This document shows, piece after piece, positions 52,384-62,950 of a stretch of 64,000 nt of DNA. The stretch's first letter is position 1, and each line of letters opens with the position of its first letter. A program made the translations under genes and the position numbers. Under the pieces are notes generated by a model. The model did not search any database, had not been told where the DNA came from, and worked only from the letters and a program-made list of their open reading frames with translations. The DNA is from Thermococcus litoralis DSM 5473 (GTDB taxonomy: Archaea; Methanobacteriota_B; Thermococci; Thermococcales; Thermococcaceae), in the NCBI RefSeq assembly GCF_000246985.2, contig NC_022084.1:1947224-2011223 (forward strand). The letters run 5' to 3'.

Positions 52384-54540
52384 CTAACGTTCCTCTTCTT
52401 GCTTTTTCTTTGCTTTGACTTTTGGAAGTTCCACTCCAAAGTGTTGATATAGCTTTTCCAAGATTCCAACTCCAATTCCCTCCACCTTTAGGAGTTCACT
52501 GGGCTTTGCTTTTACGATGTCTTCTATACTCTTAAATCCTGCATTGTATAGGGCTCTTGCTCTCTTTCTGCCTATCATTGGAAGGCTTGTGAGCTCAAGA
52601 AGCTCCTCTCTAACTCCATATTTCACTCTTAAATGAAGCTGCTTTAAGAATTCTAAAATCTCTTTTTTGGGGCTGGAAAGCTTGTATAATTCAATTAGGG
52701 AATACATAAGCCAATCTGCCAGTTCCAGTATCCTGTAGAGATCTCCTGTGTCTATGTCGTAAGTTTCCAAGATTCTTGCCTCGGGAACTTCGTTAATCCA
52801 GTCAAGGAGAAGTTTTGCTGTTTTTACCTCTCCAAGGAACTTCTCAAATTTGTAGTCTTCCCAATAGGGAATGTTTTGGTAGAGGTAGCTCTCCATCTCA
52901 TAGGCATAGTCAAGGATATCCTCCTGTTCTTTACGTCTTATCCTTAATGACGCCATATCAGGGGTGGAAGCCAAAAGATGAAAAACTCCTAGCGGGTTTG
53001 GATTCGTCTCAAGCTTCTCAAAGGCATCTTTGAACTTTTTAGCCGTTAATGGATCAAGATACAGCTGGGAAGTTCTTATTCCGAATGGGAGCGGCATGAA
53101 CTGGTCGTTTAGGTCAATATCGATGAACTCATTTTCAAGTAGGAAGTAGACTATATCCTTGGCCTTTCCTTCGAGGGCTTCAAGGTTCTTCCGCTGATGA
53201 TAGTAGAAGGTCTTTTCCAAGAATTCTATTAGCTCTCTAAAGTTTTTAACTCCGAAGTTTGTTATTAGGGCAAGAATTTGGCTCCTGAAGGAGGCTTCAT
53301 TTGAGAGCATTGAAAAGAGATTTTCTGGCTTGCCAAAGATGTATCTCTTCATTAGGTCTTCTGGCTTTTCGGTCTTTGCAATTATTATTGCCTGCCCCTC
53401 TTTGTCGTATTTAGGTCTTCCTGCCCTTCCCATCATCTGCTGTATCTCCAAAACGGGAATGTCGCTCCATCCAAAGTTAGAATAGCGCTTTGTGTCTCTA
53501 ATTATGACGCGGTACGCGGGTAAATTTACGCCAGCGGACAGGGTCGGGGTGGCTGTAATCACCTTTATAAGTCCTTCTCTAAAGGCTTCTTCCACAATGG
53601 AGCGCTCTTCTCTTCCCAAGCCTGCATGATGAAAGGCTACTCCTTTCTTCAGAGCCTCTTTAAGTTTCTCGTTGGTTGGAGTGCTCTCAAGTTCATCCGC
53701 TATCTGCTTTAATCTCCTCTCTTCGGGCTTGCTTAAAAATCTCTGGACTTTCCCCCCTAATAGAAGGGCTTCTTTTTCGGCACTTCTTCGGGTATTGACA
53801 AAGACAAGCACCTGTTTGTCTTTTTTTAAAGCGTCAATAACGAGAGAATCCCACTGACTTGGGAATTTTTCAATACTCCCATCTTCCCAGAAAAGCTGTC
53901 CATGGTGAAAAACACCCCTTTTTAGGCTTACGGGACGCCATTCACTCACCACTAGCTCAGCATTTAACCACTCCGCAAGCTCTTCGGCATTTCCAATTGT
54001 TGCACTCAGCCCTAAAATCTGGGCTTTATCCCTTAAGTGAGCGAGAATCATCTCCAAGGTAGCTCCTCTGTCGTATGAGCCGAGAAGGTGAACTTCATCT
54101 GCGATTATAAGCTTGACGTCCTTTATCCAAGGAGACTTGTGACGGAGCAGAGAGTCAAATTTTTCTGATGTTGCTATTATAATGTCATATCTCCCAAGCC
54201 ATTCCTCTGCACTGTCGTAATCCCCAGTTGTCACTGCTATCCTAATTCCAAGCTTTTCCCAGAACTTGAACTCCTTATACTTTTCCTCGGCAAGTGCCTT
54301 TAAGGGGACAAGGTATACGGCCTTTCCTCCCTCGCGGAGAATCTTGTTTATCATCACTATTTCCGCAACAAGGGTCTTTCCAGAGGCTGTAGGGATGGCC
54401 AAAATCAGGTTTTTCCCGTTAAGCACACCACTCTTTAAAGCCTCCGCTTGAGGAGGATACAGTTCTTCTATACCCCTCTCGCGTATCAGCCTTATAACTC
54501 TCTCATCGACTCCCAGTGATTTAAGCTCCTCCACCCTCAT
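52384..54540 (-). CDS. hel308: Hel308/Hjm DNA helicase
   Basis: SF2 3'-5' helicase acting on stalled replication forks. 718 aa: Q-motif region LYPPQAEAL, Walker A AIPTASGKT (about 48-56), DEVH in IIADEVHLLG, motif IV-VI through QMMGRAGRPKYDKEG, winged helix, ratchet domain and a C-terminal HhH (LTSLPMIGRKRARALYNAGFKSIEDIV). The mRNA is nearly leaderless from a TATA shared with the divergent 54600 gene. Confidence 0.95.
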   Translation of the reverse strand: MRVEELKSLGVDERVIRLIRERGIEELYPPQAEALKSGVLNGKNLILAIPTASGKTLVAEIVMINKILREGGKAVYLVPLKALAEEKYKEFKFWEKLGIRIAVTTGDYDSAEEWLGRYDIIIATSEKFDSLLRHKSPWIKDVKLIIADEVHLLGSYDRGATLEMILAHLRDKAQILGLSATIGNAEELAEWLNAELVVSEWRPVSLKRGVFHHGQLFWEDGSIEKFPSQWDSLVIDALKKDKQVLVFVNTRRSAEKEALLLGGKVQRFLSKPEERRLKQIADELESTPTNEKLKEALKKGVAFHHAGLGREERSIVEEAFREGLIKVITATPTLSAGVNLPAYRVIIRDTKRYSNFGWSDIPVLEIQQMMGRAGRPKYDKEGQAIIIAKTEKPEDLMKRYIFGKPENLFSMLSNEASFRSQILALITNFGVKNFRELIEFLEKTFYYHQRKNLEALEGKAKDIVYFLLENEFIDIDLNDQFMPLPFGIRTSQLYLDPLTAKKFKDAFEKLETNPNPLGVFHLLASTPDMASLRIRRKEQEDILDYAYEMESYLYQNIPYWEDYKFEKFLGEVKTAKLLLDWINEVPEARILETYDIDTGDLYRILELADWLMYSLIELYKLSSPKKEILEFLKQLHLRVKYGVREELLELTSLPMIGRKRARALYNAGFKSIEDIVKAKPSELLKVEGIGVGILEKLYQHFGVELPKVKAKKKQEEER

Positions 54541-54565
54541 AGCCCATCAGTCCACATAAGAGAAA

Positions 54566-54577
54566 AGCGTTTATATA
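54566..54577. promoter_or_regulatory. Shared bidirectional TATA between hel308 and the 54600 gene
   Basis: GCGTTTATATAGC is nearly symmetric and about 25 nt from both starts (54540 minus, 54600 plus). Both genes lack a good ribosome site, consistent with leaderless mRNAs. Confidence 0.5.
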
Positions 54578-54599
54578 GCTTTTTGAGATATTGTCTTTC

Positions 54600-54989
54600 A
54601 TGAAGATTGAGGTGCCATATATCGTTTTCGAGGTAAAGGGAAAACGCTTTATGCTGGATGCATATTTTTCCAAAAAAGTTGAGAAAGCAGAACACATTAG
54701 TGTCCTTATAAGGAAATTTGACAGCAACCTCCTGAGAGATGCAGAAGATCCACTTCCAAAGCTGATTGATGAAGAAAACCTCGAAGAATTTCTTAAGAGG
54801 ACCTTTGAAAGGGTGTATGAGCTTTCGGGAAGAACTCTGGATGAAAGACTTAGACATATGCGAAAGTGGAACGTGTTCAGAATTCACCGATACAGCCACT
54901 TGCCACTACGGCAAAAATCAAAACACCCAAGACTAATATGGTTGCTAGTTGCTTTTTCATCTACTTCCCTCCACAAAGTAGGTCATTGA
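54600..54989 (+). CDS. Hypothetical protein with a probably replaced C-terminus
   Basis: 129 aa as read. Residues 1-100 look like a real protein (MKIEVPYIVFEVKGKRFMLDAYF...FLKRTFERVYELSGRTLDERLRHMRKWNVF). The last 30 residues (HRYSHLPLRQKSKHPRL...) are antisense to a lipoprotein signal peptide and are probably not native; the end seems to have been lost in a deletion. No family recognised. Confidence 0.5.
   Translation: MKIEVPYIVFEVKGKRFMLDAYFSKKVEKAEHISVLIRKFDSNLLRDAEDPLPKLIDEENLEEFLKRTFERVYELSGRTLDERLRHMRKWNVFRIHRYSHLPLRQKSKHPRLIWLLVAFSSTSLHKVGH
54877..54960 (-). pseudogene. Truncated lipoprotein gene (signal peptide only)
   Basis: GGAGGGAAG then ATG 54960 opens MKKQLATILVLGVLIFAVVASGCIGEF and stops. 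This is a complete lipoprotein signal with lipobox VASGC, as in archaeal ABC-transporter binding proteins, followed by only four residues. The body of the gene is missing, and its truncated end lies inside the convergent hypothetical gene. Confidence 0.6.
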
Positions 54990-55204
54990 TATCTCTATCA
55001 TAGAGTTCTAATAAATTTTTCTACGCCCATGATACTTATTGTGCAGCAAACAACACAATATAACTTGGTTGTTTCTTTCTATTTAGCAATGTTTTTGCAC
55101 CCAACCACGAAACAATTCTTGCCGAGTGTGCTAAAAATAAATGCGAAAACCTTAAATTATAGAACGTCTCTAACAAAGAATGACAACAAAATCTGGTGAT
55201 GTAA

Positions 55205-55444
55205 ATGGTTAGGGCATACATTTTGTTAACAGTCGAGATTGGGAAAGTTGAGAAGGTAATAGAAGAAATAAAAGCAATTCCAGGAGTTTTAAAAGCCGAT
55301 GCTGTCACTGGCCCGTACGATGCAATAGTGGAGATTAATGCTTCAGACTTGGGAGAACTTACAAGAAAAATCCTCCACGATATACACAACATAGACGGCG
55401 TAATTGACACAACAACTGCAATAGTTGTAGAAACAGAGGAGTAA
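55205..55444 (+). CDS. Stand-alone RAM (Lrp/AsnC ligand-binding) domain protein
   Basis: 79 aa comprising only the Lrp/AsnC effector domain: VRAYILLTVEIGKVEKVIEEIKAIPGVLKADAVTGPYDAIVEINASDLGEL. No HTH. Such proteins bind amino acids and can form mixed oligomers with full-length Lrp-type factors. GGTGATGTAA precedes the ATG; TATA CCTTAAATTAT at about 55150. Confidence 0.85.
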   Translation: MVRAYILLTVEIGKVEKVIEEIKAIPGVLKADAVTGPYDAIVEINASDLGELTRKILHDIHNIDGVIDTTTAIVVETEE

Positions 55445-55446
55445 AG

Positions 55447-55755
55447 TTACTTTTTCTTGCGTGCTTTCCTAAATTCTCTAACCTTTTGGGCTATTAGTTT
55501 TAGAGTTTTCGATTTTCCATGCTTGCTTTCTACTATGATCCTGCCTTTGACTCGTAGTTCATCGTCTACTCCTGCAAGCCTTGGATTAAGAGCGTCTCTA
55601 TTTACCTCGATAACCGTAATCCCAAGACTTTTGGCCGCATCTATTATTTCGTCTATATTTGGCCTTTCCACTGCAAGATTTTTCGGAACTTCCCTGCCAT
55701 ATTTTCTCGAAATTCTGGCATCTATTTCGTTTGCCCATATTACGAACTTGCCCAT
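55447..55755 (-). CDS. srp19: Signal recognition particle subunit SRP19
   Basis: 102 aa. MGKFVIWANEIDARISRKYGREVPKNLAVERP and LNPRLAGVDDELRVKGRIIVES are diagnostic; the basic C-terminus (KTLKLIAQKVREFRKARKKK) contacts 7S RNA. It assembles SRP54 onto the RNA for membrane targeting. ATG 55755 is chosen over one 9 nt upstream by homology to MGKFVVW-type starts. Convergent with the RAM gene, 2 bp apart. Confidence 0.9.
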   Translation of the reverse strand: MGKFVIWANEIDARISRKYGREVPKNLAVERPNIDEIIDAAKSLGITVIEVNRDALNPRLAGVDDELRVKGRIIVESKHGKSKTLKLIAQKVREFRKARKKK

Positions 55756-55811
55756 TTTGAACACCTACAAAAGTTTAAAAGCCCTGGTGTTAAAAATCCT
55801 TTGGTGAGAGT

Positions 55812-56429
55812 ATGGAGGTCGGTTCACTTGCTGAGTTTTTAAAAAAACACTCCACACTTGGCGATTTCATTCTCGTGGAATACCCTTCCTTCTATCCTCT
55901 CGGGGACTTGGTATGGGGAGAAATTATACCTTCATTTTCCAGTCATGATATCTTGATAGACGACTTTTTTGGTGTAGGTGATCTGCTGTTTAGGGATTAT
56001 CTAAGAAAAAGCTCTCCCGAAAAATATAAGAGTTTAATGGAGTCTACAAAGAAAATAAGGGCAATAAGAATAGGTCCTGGTAGAACAAGCTACGCCTCTG
56101 TAGTTGAAGAGATGCCGGTTACATATGAGATCTCCGAGTTCATGAGGAATTATTACAATGCTCTGATGAAGCTTTTTTCTCCTTCAACAAAAGTTGAGTA
56201 TTCAATAACCCTTGGCATATCTCAGTATATCTACTTTGGCAAAGATAAGGCACTTAGAGCAATTTTGTTTACAAGAAGCACGCTCCCCTTTGAAGACTGG
56301 ACTTCTATTTATTTTGTGAATAGCGATATCTTGGATAAGCAGCAAATTGCTGTTTTAAGGGAGCTCGCAAGCAACTCAGTAAGGATTCAAAAAGAGGGAA
56401 CTCTCTACAAGCTTGAAATAGAGGAGTAG
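55812..56429 (+). CDS. DUF257-family protein
   Basis: 205 aa, soluble alpha/beta. GDFILVEYPSFYPLGDLVWGEIIP...ILIDDFFGVGDLLFRDYL is what I recall of DUF257, a Thermococcales-specific family related in form to KaiC/RadA-like folds but without a Walker A. It precedes trmI by 13 bp and is probably co-transcribed. Function unknown. Confidence 0.65.
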   Translation: MEVGSLAEFLKKHSTLGDFILVEYPSFYPLGDLVWGEIIPSFSSHDILIDDFFGVGDLLFRDYLRKSSPEKYKSLMESTKKIRAIRIGPGRTSYASVVEEMPVTYEISEFMRNYYNALMKLFSPSTKVEYSITLGISQYIYFGKDKALRAILFTRSTLPFEDWTSIYFVNSDILDKQQIAVLRELASNSVRIQKEGTLYKLEIEE

Positions 56430-56442
56430 TTTGGTGGTTAAA

Positions 56443-57204
56443 ATGATAAAACAGGGAGATAAAGTTGTGCTGCTTGATCCTAGGGGAAAGAGGTATCTTA
56501 TAACGGTAAAAGAGGGAGAATTTCATACAGATCTGGGCAAAATAGATTTAAACGAGCTTTTAGGGAGAGAGTTTGGGACTTTTGTCGAATCTCATAAGGG
56601 ATATCAATTTAGGGTTCTCAAGCCAAGAATAATAGACTACATCGACAAGATGAAAAGAGGTCCCCAGATAATTCATCCCAAAGATGCCGCCCAAATAGTA
56701 GCATTTGCTGGAATCTCCCCTGGAGATGTCATAGTGGAAGCGGGGGTTGGGAGTGGGGCATTAACGCTTTTTTTAGCCAACATTATTGGCCCTCAGGGAA
56801 AAATAATTGGCTATGAAGTGAGGGAAGATTTCGCAAAGCTTGCATGGAGGAATATAGAGTGGGCAGGTTTTGCGGATAGGGTCGAGATAAAGCTAAAGAA
56901 CATCTATGATGGAATTGATGAGGATAATGTTGATCATATCATCCTAGATCTTCCACAGCCAGAGAACGTTGTGGAACATGCTATAAAAGCTCTAAAGCCA
57001 GGAGGATTTTTTGTTGCGTACACTCCCTGCATAAATCAGGTTGACAGACTGTATAAAAAGTTGGGGGAGCATAAAGCTCACTTTACGAAGCCGAAGACAA
57101 TTGAGTGTTTGGTGAGGGAGCAGGAAGTTAAGGAAGAATGTATAAGGCCAAGAACTACCATGCTTGCCCATACGGGCTACATAACCTTTGCTAGAAAAAG
57201 ATAA
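56443..57204 (+). CDS. trmI: tRNA (adenine-N1)-methyltransferase TrmI
   Basis: 253 aa, the length of the Pyrococcus enzyme that methylates A57 and A58 of tRNA. N-terminal beta domain (KQGDKVVLLDPRGKRYLITV), KRGPQIIHPKDAAQIVAFAGISPGDVIVEAGVGSGALTLFLA with SAM motif I, DLPQPENVVEHA and C-terminal ECIRPRTTMLAHTGYITFARK. ATG 56443 has GGTGG at 5 nt. Confidence 0.93.
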   Translation: MIKQGDKVVLLDPRGKRYLITVKEGEFHTDLGKIDLNELLGREFGTFVESHKGYQFRVLKPRIIDYIDKMKRGPQIIHPKDAAQIVAFAGISPGDVIVEAGVGSGALTLFLANIIGPQGKIIGYEVREDFAKLAWRNIEWAGFADRVEIKLKNIYDGIDEDNVDHIILDLPQPENVVEHAIKALKPGGFFVAYTPCINQVDRLYKKLGEHKAHFTKPKTIECLVREQEVKEECIRPRTTMLAHTGYITFARKR

Positions 57205-57323
57205 GTTGTCTTTGCTTCTTTCTATCCCTATTAGTCTTTTTTGTGAGTGTTTATCCCCTTAGCCTTTCTCCTGTTAGTATGCTTCTCAACCTTTGGTTTA
57301 CAATAATTTTATAAATACCTTAA

Positions 57324-57332
57324 GTTTTGAAC
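57324..57332 (+). promoter_or_regulatory. SurR-like site (GTTn3AAC) downstream of the nfn TATA box
   Basis: GTTTTGAAC matches the core SurR palindrome GTTn3AAC; the optional extra n5GTT is not matched (AAAAG then TAG). It begins about 8 nt after the TATA box TTTTATAAATACC (57307-57319). SurR is the Thermococcales sulfur-responsive regulator, so redox control of the Nfn genes is plausible. Confidence 0.5.
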
Positions 57333-57377
57333 AAAAGTAGATGATCAAATCTGAACTCATGTACGGAGGTGTTCATT

Positions 57378-59674
<2,297 letters not shown>

Positions 59675-59741
59675 TGTTTCTTCTTTATTTAACTTCTCGG
59701 CTTCTCCAATAATTTTTATAAGGCCTCTTCTAGATTTAGAG

Positions 59742-59798
59742 TAGGCGATGAAGAACTCTAGGGTATCTGAACTGTGATGATGGTCAACCCCTGAGCCG
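59742..59798 (+). ncRNA. Box C/D guide sRNA (candidate 4)
   Basis: TATA AATTTTTATAAGGC (about 59710-59723) predicts a start near 59742. C GCGATGA (59745-59751), guide AGAACTCTAGGGTAT, D' CTGA (59767-59770), C' GTGATGA (59774-59780), guide TGGTCAACCC, D CTGA (59791-59794). GGC and GCC at the ends can pair. Both guide lengths are normal; targets not identified. Confidence 0.88.
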
Positions 59799-59840
59799 CT
59801 AAACGTATAAACTTTTGTGCCTTATCCTTTTCGATGAGTT

Positions 59841-60590
59841 ATGAGCTTGGAAGAAATTTTAGAGGAAGAAGATTTGGGAATTGAAATCCTTCATCCCGGC
59901 GGATTGGAAATTACAAGAGAGTTAGCAGAACTCTGCGGCATTAATGAAAAATCCAAAGTTTTGGATGTAGCATGCGGCACTGGCGAAACTGCATGCTTTT
60001 TAGCGGAAACCTTTGGTTGTGAAGTCGTGGGAATTGACGTTTCTCCTGTAATGATAGAGAAAGCAAAGAAGAAAGCAAAAATGAGAGGATTGGAAGGTAG
60101 AACTACTTTCATCTTAGCAGATGCCCACGAATTGCCTTTTCCAGATAACACTTTTGATGTTGTCATTTCAGAGTGCACGCTCTGTCTCCTTAACAAGGAA
60201 GTTGCATTAAAGGAAATGGTTCGTGTAGTTAAGCCAAATGGCTGTGTGGGAATACACGACGTTGCTTGGAGAGGGAATGCACCCGAAAAACTGAAGCTAA
60301 AACTTAAGGAGATTGAGGGAGAAGAGCCGAAAACTCCCGACGAGTGGAGAAGGCTTTTTGAGAAAGCTAGTCTTATAGATGTTGTTGTACTTGACAAATC
60401 CCATCTAATTCCCGAGTGGATGAAAGAAATTAGAAAAGAGGTTGGTTTCTGGGGAGAGGTGAAAATATTCCTGAAGATACTTAGAAAAGAAGGATTAAAG
60501 GGTCTGAAAAATGCCTGGGAGTCAATGAAGATTTTTGAAAGCCCCTATACCGGTTATGTTATTGTCGTGGGAAGAAAGCCGGCTAAATAG
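59841..60590 (+). CDS. SAM-dependent methyltransferase (UbiE/ArsM-like)
   Basis: 249 aa. Motif I LDVACGTGETACFLAE at about residues 39-54, VVGIDVSPVMIEKAKKKA, then ADAHELPFPDNTFDVVISECTLCLLNKE. The Cys pair in SECTLC resembles thiol ligands of arsenite or metal methyltransferases, but this is only suggestive. A TATA (CGTATAAAC at about 59804) places the start almost leaderless at ATG 59841. Ends overlap the convergent gene by 8 bp. Confidence 0.78.
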   Translation: MSLEEILEEEDLGIEILHPGGLEITRELAELCGINEKSKVLDVACGTGETACFLAETFGCEVVGIDVSPVMIEKAKKKAKMRGLEGRTTFILADAHELPFPDNTFDVVISECTLCLLNKEVALKEMVRVVKPNGCVGIHDVAWRGNAPEKLKLKLKEIEGEEPKTPDEWRRLFEKASLIDVVVLDKSHLIPEWMKEIRKEVGFWGEVKIFLKILRKEGLKGLKNAWESMKIFESPYTGYVIVVGRKPAK

Positions 60591-60948
60591 TTGTCTCTTC
60601 CTCCTTTTCCTCTTCTTCCTCCTCTTCGATTTCTTCAAGTATGTGCTCAAATTTCTTGAACTCATCTGTCTGAGCGACCAGCGTAATGAATTCGTCTATT
60701 TCTTCTTTTTCAAGGAAAGAACCTACCAAAAGTCTTCCTGTGTACCGGTTGTTCTTGATCTCCCAGAACATATAGAATTCGGGGAACTTGTTCTTTATTT
60801 TCCTATAAGCTACACCGTACTTTGAATCCTTAAGCGGATTCTGTTCAAGGAAGAAATGGTTCTTTGAGATTTCTATCATGTGGAGAAGAGCTCCTCTTCT
60901 TGTTCTAACTACTTTAATCTTTACGGGCTTTTCTTCCAGAACTCTCAT
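60583..60948 (-). CDS. Hypothetical protein with a Glu-rich tail
   Basis: 121 aa. Residues 1-100 are a compact alpha/beta domain (VKIKVVRTRRGALLHMIEISKNHFFLEQNPLKDSKYGVAYRKIK); the last 20 residues are nearly all Glu. No family recognised. ATG 60948 follows GGTGATAGC. Confidence 0.6.
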   Translation of the reverse strand: MRVLEEKPVKIKVVRTRRGALLHMIEISKNHFFLEQNPLKDSKYGVAYRKIKNKFPEFYMFWEIKNNRYTGRLLVGSFLEKEEIDEFITLVAQTDEFKKFEHILEEIEEEEEEEKEEETTI

Positions 60949-60996
60949 GCTATCACCAAACAAAAAATATGTAATTGAATAACTTAAACCTTTTCT

Positions 60997-62298
60997 TCAG
61001 ACAATTCTTCCCACACCAAGCACTCTGGGAGATATAAAAGCCCCAAGTTCCTCTTTTTTCTTCCCTACTGCTGTTATAGACTTTACAAACTCAAAAACGT
61101 TTCCCACAAACATGTTGTCCTTGAATGGAATAACTTCACCGTTTTTGACAACATAGCCAAGCTCAACCGTTAGTGAAAAATCTCCGCTTATTTGGTTTGC
61201 AGTGTGCTCGCCAAAGACTTTCTTTATTACAACTCCCTCAAAGTCCTCGAGCTTCTCTTCTCTTCCCTCCACGATTATGTTGCTCGTCCCTATGTGAGGG
61301 GGGGTCCTAAAGTCTCTCACGGCATTTCCCGTGCTCTCCATTTTAAGGAGCCTTGCATATGTTTCGTCCAAGATAAAGTTCTTTAAAATACCACTTTCAA
61401 CCAGAACAGTTCTCTGAGAAGGATTTCCTTCGCCATCGAAAGAGTAGCTCGCGATTTTGCCTTCCAGTGTGGCATCATCAATGAGGGTGAATGCTTCACT
61501 TGCAACGCTTTCACCCAGTTTGTTAAATCTGCTCCTTCTGTGATATACGTTGTCCCCCCTTAGGTTTGAAATGAACAGTCCAAGGATTGATGCAACTGAG
61601 TGCGGCTCTAGAACGAGCTCTCCATCAAAAGACTCCAGCGGTTTTGCATTGTAGCTTAGCTCAACCTCCTGCATAGCCTTTTCGAGCCCTTTCTCAAGCT
61701 CTCTTTCGAAGTCCATCATAGTTCTTGAGGCTTTGTAGTAATCCCCAGTTCCAACTTTTCCATCTTTTCTAACGATGTAAACGCTAAAGCTCATTGCTGT
61801 GCCTTCTTCTTTCATCTCGATTCCGTTTGAATTCACTATGCCGTCTTTTGCCACACCAAAAGCCAATCTCCCCGAAAAAGTATAGCTTCTTCCATATTTA
61901 TCTCTCAGCTCGCTCTCTTTTTTAGAGATCCCTCTTCCTAGCTCTAAAGCTTCTTCAAACTCCAGCTTCGCTATCTGCTTATCGTAAATCCCGCTAACTT
62001 TTTTAATGGACTTTTTTTCGGGGAATCCGTAAAACTTTACCTCTCCGACCTTTGCAAGTTTTATGGTCTTTTTAACAAACTTTTCAAGGTCTTCTTTTGA
62101 GTGGGTTAGCCCGGTAATATAAGAAAAGCCCTGTTTTCCGTTGTATCCCACCCTAAGGCCAATGCCAGAATGGTATTTCCTTTGGGCTCTCTCAAGCTCA
62201 CACTTCTCAATTTTAAATGAACTTCCCCTACCAATCTCCCAGTAAACTTCCCACTCGACGTTCTCGCGGTTTAGGATTTTAATCAGCTCATCTATCAT
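60997..62298 (-). CDS. TldE/PmbA-like subunit of the TldD/E protease
   Basis: 433 aa. Overall match to the PmbA/TldE branch (GIGLRVGYNGKQGFSYITGL; MESTGNAVRDFRTPPHIGTSNIIVEG) and no HExxxH metal motif, as expected for the non-catalytic partner. In bacteria TldD/E trims unfolded peptides. The catalytic TldD is at 62930, with one gene between. Confidence 0.88.
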   Translation of the reverse strand: MIDELIKILNRENVEWEVYWEIGRGSSFKIEKCELERAQRKYHSGIGLRVGYNGKQGFSYITGLTHSKEDLEKFVKKTIKLAKVGEVKFYGFPEKKSIKKVSGIYDKQIAKLEFEEALELGRGISKKESELRDKYGRSYTFSGRLAFGVAKDGIVNSNGIEMKEEGTAMSFSVYIVRKDGKVGTGDYYKASRTMMDFERELEKGLEKAMQEVELSYNAKPLESFDGELVLEPHSVASILGLFISNLRGDNVYHRRSRFNKLGESVASEAFTLIDDATLEGKIASYSFDGEGNPSQRTVLVESGILKNFILDETYARLLKMESTGNAVRDFRTPPHIGTSNIIVEGREEKLEDFEGVVIKKVFGEHTANQISGDFSLTVELGYVVKNGEVIPFKDNMFVGNVFEFVKSITAVGKKKEELGAFISPRVLGVGRIV

Positions 62299-62371
62299 TT
62301 TTCCACCCGGCTTTCATAAGCCAGAAAAGACTATTAAAGATTTTTGTGTAAAATTTATACTGGCGAAAACA

Positions 62372-62950
62372 ATGAGACTTCCTTGGTTGATTTTGGTTCT
62401 CGTGGTTGTTGTAGCAGGATGCTTGGAGATGAATGAGACCTCTAAAAGTACTCAGAGCAGTTCCTTGGAGTCATCCTTCTCGTGTCCAGTTGTTCATCCG
62501 GGTTATGGGGAGTTCAACGCGAATAATCTCCTTTTTGAAAAACTCGACGGCAAAGTGCTGCAGACTCCAGCGTTTCTAATGCCTCCCAATGCCACTATAA
62601 GAATTAGAGGCAAACTCTTCGCCAAGGAGTACAAAGTGGGCAACATAACGTGCTACTATGCAGGGAAAGTAAAGATAAAGGCCTTTCTGGGAACTCCCAG
62701 TATGAGTGGAAGCTGGAGCCATATGGCAGAGAATCTTAGAGATATTGAAAACATAAGCGTCGAGATAACTCCGAGAGAGCTTTTTATCTCCCCGGAGAAA
62801 AATGCGACCTTCGAGGTGGAAATCAATACTAAAAACACCCACGTTGGTCAGAATTATTATGTTTACATAGTGGCATTTGGAGAAAGTGGATGGAAGAGCT
62901 GGGGCAGAATTGAGATAAAAATCTGGGGATCAGAGAAGTCCTCCCACTAG
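62372..62950 (+). CDS. Secreted lipoprotein of unknown function
   Basis: 192 aa. Signal MRLPWLILVLVVVVAGCLEM with lipobox VAGC, a Ser/Thr-rich linker (residues 22-36), then a beta-rich domain (TIRIRGKLFAKEYKVGNITC ... NATFEVEINTKNTHVGQNYYVYIVAFGE) like an Ig-fold; two Cys may form a disulfide. It is antisense-oriented between tldE and tldD and overlaps the 3' end of tldD by 21 bp. Confidence 0.7.
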   Translation: MRLPWLILVLVVVVAGCLEMNETSKSTQSSSLESSFSCPVVHPGYGEFNANNLLFEKLDGKVLQTPAFLMPPNATIRIRGKLFAKEYKVGNITCYYAGKVKIKAFLGTPSMSGSWSHMAENLRDIENISVEITPRELFISPEKNATFEVEINTKNTHVGQNYYVYIVAFGESGWKSWGRIEIKIWGSEKSSH

